From positions 1 through 7,542 of the forward strand of contig JAGQIY010000518.1 of the NCBI GenBank assembly GCA_020430865.1: a stretch of DNA of 7,542 bases, in the 5' to 3' direction. Shown here in pieces: positions 6,349 to 7,542 of this stretch. Source of the stretch: Myxococcales bacterium. GTDB lineage: Bacteria; Myxococcota; Polyangia; Polyangiales; Polyangiaceae. The translations under genes were made by a program, and so were the position numbers. The notes under the pieces were generated by a model. It ran no database searches. It was not told where the DNA came from and was given only the letters and a program-made list of their open reading frames with translations. How positions within the stretch are numbered: the stretch's first letter is position 1; each line of letters opens with the position of its first letter.

Positions 6349-6645
6349 AGGGCTGGCCATTCATGGCTGCAGTCGCCTTCTGTCTCTTGCGGCGCCGGGG
6401 CGACGGGTGGCTCAGCAGGAAGCGGAGGCACCGGAAACGCCGGCCAGGGCAATGGCGGCAGCGGCGCTAGCGCCACGGGAGGCGCGATGACGGGTGGCAC
6501 GGCTGGTTCCGCGGGGAATTCCTCGGGCGACGGAGACGATGGGGGCTGCAGCATCACCCGGACTCGCTCGGGCTCGCCGACCGGTGTGTTCGCCGGTTTG
6601 CTGTTGGGCGCGGCGTGGTGGTTCAGGCGGCGGCGCAGCGGCTAG
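6349..6645 (+). pseudogene. Orphan C-terminus with Gly/Ser linker and MYXO-CTERM-like sorting tail
   Basis: From an in-frame TGA at 6346-6348 the frame is open to TAG at 6643-6645. It encodes 'SVSCGAGATGGSAGSGG' and further Gly/Ser/Thr-rich linker, then 'DGDDGGCSITRTRSG', a hydrophobic stretch 'VFAGLLLGAAWWF' and a basic end 'RRRRSG'. Gly-Cys followed by one membrane helix and an Arg cluster is the layout of the MYXO-CTERM tail, known as a surface-sorting signal in Myxococcota. No globular domain or signal peptide is in this frame. The only ATG (6487, with GGGAGG 4 nt upstream) would give 52 residues with no export signal. In another frame GTG 6346 reads MKGWPFMAAVAF, signal-like, and a one-base shift would join it to SVSC, so an internally deleted, frameshifted gene is possible. 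Best read as a remnant; a real small membrane protein from 6487 is less likely. Confidence 0.5.
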
Positions 6646-6678
6646 TGTCCGCCACGGAAGCCATCCGCACGCGCCGAA

Positions 6679-6711
6679 CGCCTCGAGGCTGCGCAAGAAC
6701 GACTCGAGGCG
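6679..6711. terminator. Inverted repeat between convergent genes
   Basis: CGCCTCGAG (6679-6687) and CTCGAGGCG (6703-6711) form a perfect 9-bp stem with a 15-nt loop, in the 128-bp gap between the plus-strand remnant (TAG 6645) and the minus-strand GNAT stop (6774). Its position suits a bidirectional terminator, but neither side has a T-run. Confidence 0.45.
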
Positions 6712-6773
6712 GAGGGCGACGACGCACCTCCACCTCGGTCCAGCTCCGCTGAGCGGGCTTCAGTGCGGCTGGG

Positions 6774-7193
6774 CTAGAAGCCGTCCATGAAGCTGACGGC
6801 GCGGTCCTTCTCGAAGCCGAGAGAGTTGTAGAAGTTCAAGACGTTGGTGTCCGCCTTCACCAGCGGCGTGATCTTGACCTTCGCTGCGAGGGTGAAGCTG
6901 TCGCGCAACCACGCGATGAGCTTCTTGCCGGTCCCGGCGTTGCGCACCTCGGGGTCGACGAACAGCTCCTGGATGAAGAGCACCAGACCCGTCTCACGCT
7001 CGTACGAGTAGGCCAAGATGGCTCCCGCCAGCTTGCCGTCCTCGACGGCAACGAAGCAGCTCTCCGGCTCGATGCCGTGGAACTTACCCAAGTACTTCTG
7101 TGCGCCGGCCTCGTTCCAGTCCACCTCGTAGGCCTTCAAGTAGAGCCGGGCAACCTCGGGGAGGTCAGCCTCCCCCATCCTGCGAATGTCCAT
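6774..7193 (-). CDS. GNAT family N-acetyltransferase
   Basis: Starting at ATG 7193 this gives a 139-residue, single-domain cytoplasmic acetyltransferase that moves acetyl from acetyl-CoA to an amine; the acceptor is unknown. Sequence support: N-terminal 'DIRRMGEADLPEVARLYL', beta strands 'CFVAVEDGKLAGAILAYS' (46-63) and 'LVLFIQELFVDPEVR' (70-84), then the acetyl-CoA pyrophosphate loop R84-N-A-G-T-G-K90 (R-x2-G-x-G), and the late motif 'NVLNFYNSLGFEKD' (117-130) with the Tyr often acting as general acid. The frame is open upstream to 7301, but that extension does not look like a GNAT N-terminus and the length from 7193 fits the family. No good Shine-Dalgarno precedes 7193. It follows dtd on the same strand, with a terminator-like hairpin between them. 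Confidence 0.85.
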   Translation of the reverse strand: MDIRRMGEADLPEVARLYLKAYEVDWNEAGAQKYLGKFHGIEPESCFVAVEDGKLAGAILAYSYERETGLVLFIQELFVDPEVRNAGTGKKLIAWLRDSFTLAAKVKITPLVKADTNVLNFYNSLGFEKDRAVSFMDGF

Positions 7194-7249
7194 GCGCGGA
7201 TCTACCCACAGGCTCGCGGCGAAGTGAAGAGCGTGAACTCCACGGCCAA

Positions 7250-7288
7250 AAGTCGCTGGGAATCTATGACTTCCCGCACCAGCGACTT
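7250..7288 (-). terminator. Probable intrinsic terminator downstream of dtd
   Basis: On the minus strand AAGTCGCTGG (7288-7279) pairs perfectly with CCAGCGACTT (7259-7250) around a 19-nt loop. The 3' arm runs into two more T, giving TTTT (7251-7248). It lies 42 bp after the dtd stop and 56 bp before the GNAT start. The short T-run makes it a modest terminator, so partial read-through into the GNAT gene is possible. Confidence 0.55.
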
Positions 7289-7330
7289 CCCCCGTCGGCA
7301 TGTCGCCGAGCCTGCCGTGCTCTTCGACGC

Positions 7331-7542
7331 TCAGAACATCCGCTTGCTATCGAGGAGCAAGGTCACCGGCCCATCATTCTCGATGTGGACACGCATGTGG
7401 GTGCGGAAACGCCCCGTCTCGACGTGACATCCCTGGCTGCGTGCCCGCTGACAGAAGCGCTCGAACAGCACCTCGGCGCGCGCTGGCTCCATGGCTTGCG
7501 TGAAGCTCGGACGGCGCCCCTTGCGCGCGTCTCCGAGCAGCG
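7331..7542 (-). CDS. dtd: D-aminoacyl-tRNA deacylase, C-terminal part (5' end outside window)
   Basis: The minus-strand frame from the right edge to TGA (7333-7331) encodes about 70 residues matching the C-terminal half of Dtd: 'LLGDARKGRRPSFTQA', 'RAEVLFERF', 'VETGRFRTHMRVHIENDGPVT' split over its length, then 'LLLDSKRMF'. Dtd cleaves D-amino acids (classically D-Tyr, also Gly on tRNA-Ala) from mischarged tRNA in the cytoplasm. The 'NDGPVT' segment contains the Gly-cis-Pro motif that lines the active site in this family; the partner 'SQFT' motif would lie upstream, outside the window. Family members are about 145-150 residues, so roughly half is present. Most Dtd proteins stop soon after GPVT; the 'LLLDSKRMF' end fits that. 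A hairpin terminator follows. This is the most secure gene name in the window. Confidence 0.92.
   Translation of the reverse strand, partial: LLGDARKGRRPSFTQAMEPARAEVLFERFCQRARSQGCHVETGRFRTHMRVHIENDGPVTLLLDSKRMF

Noticed and set aside
5882..6490. 202-codon plus-strand frame extending past the Cys-rich gene
   Set aside because: It is the out-of-phase shadow of the Cys-rich gene, Arg/Pro-rich with no motif; the part beyond 6248 also lacks recognisable content.
1..7542. Search for a defence, toxin-antitoxin, CRISPR, phage or biosynthetic system
   Set aside because: No repeat-spacer pattern, nuclease, transposase, integrase, carrier-protein or toxin-like motif was seen in the real genes; the contents are metabolic enzymes and envelope proteins.

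Overview
The window looks like a stretch of a high-GC chromosome from a myxobacterium-like organism (phylum Myxococcota, probably Polyangia). This is inferred from very GC-rich codon use, several lipoproteins with Gly/Ser-rich linkers after the lipobox Cys, a Cys-rich lipoprotein of a style common in that group, a C-terminal tail resembling MYXO-CTERM, and an envelope protein with an N-terminal 'VVMLKNGGMVRGTI' motif. No mobile element, phage gene, CRISPR array, RNA gene or defence system was seen.

Layout. Bases 2-556 (+) hold the 3' part of a saccharopine-dehydrogenase-like oxidoreductase. It converges on a large intact molybdopterin oxidoreductase on the minus strand (595-2712). Upstream of that, also on the minus strand, are a small lipoprotein (2804-3358), a decayed paralogue of it (3370-3757) and an unrelated small exported protein (3758-4228). 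A 170-bp divergent gap separates these from a plus-strand run: a broken membrane/envelope protein gene (4399-5353, with an amber codon in the signal peptide and a frameshift), an intact 28-Cys lipoprotein built from a duplicated 14-Cys unit (5559-6248), and the orphan C-terminus of a sorted surface protein (6349-6645). The right end returns to the minus strand: a GNAT acetyltransferase (6774-7193), a terminator-like hairpin, and the C-terminal part of D-aminoacyl-tRNA deacylase, dtd, which runs off the window edge (7331-7542).

The genes do not form a recognisable pathway. The cytoplasmic enzymes (saccharopine-dehydrogenase-like protein, molybdoenzyme, GNAT, Dtd) are intact where visible, while three of the six envelope/secreted genes between 2804 and 6645 are damaged. 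The two simplest explanations are a patch of fast-evolving surface genes in decay, or clustered sequencing/assembly indels. The long uninterrupted molybdoenzyme frame favours real decay, but only reads can settle it. The most interesting intact element is the duplicated 14-Cys lipoprotein. I do not see a convincing undescribed multi-gene system.
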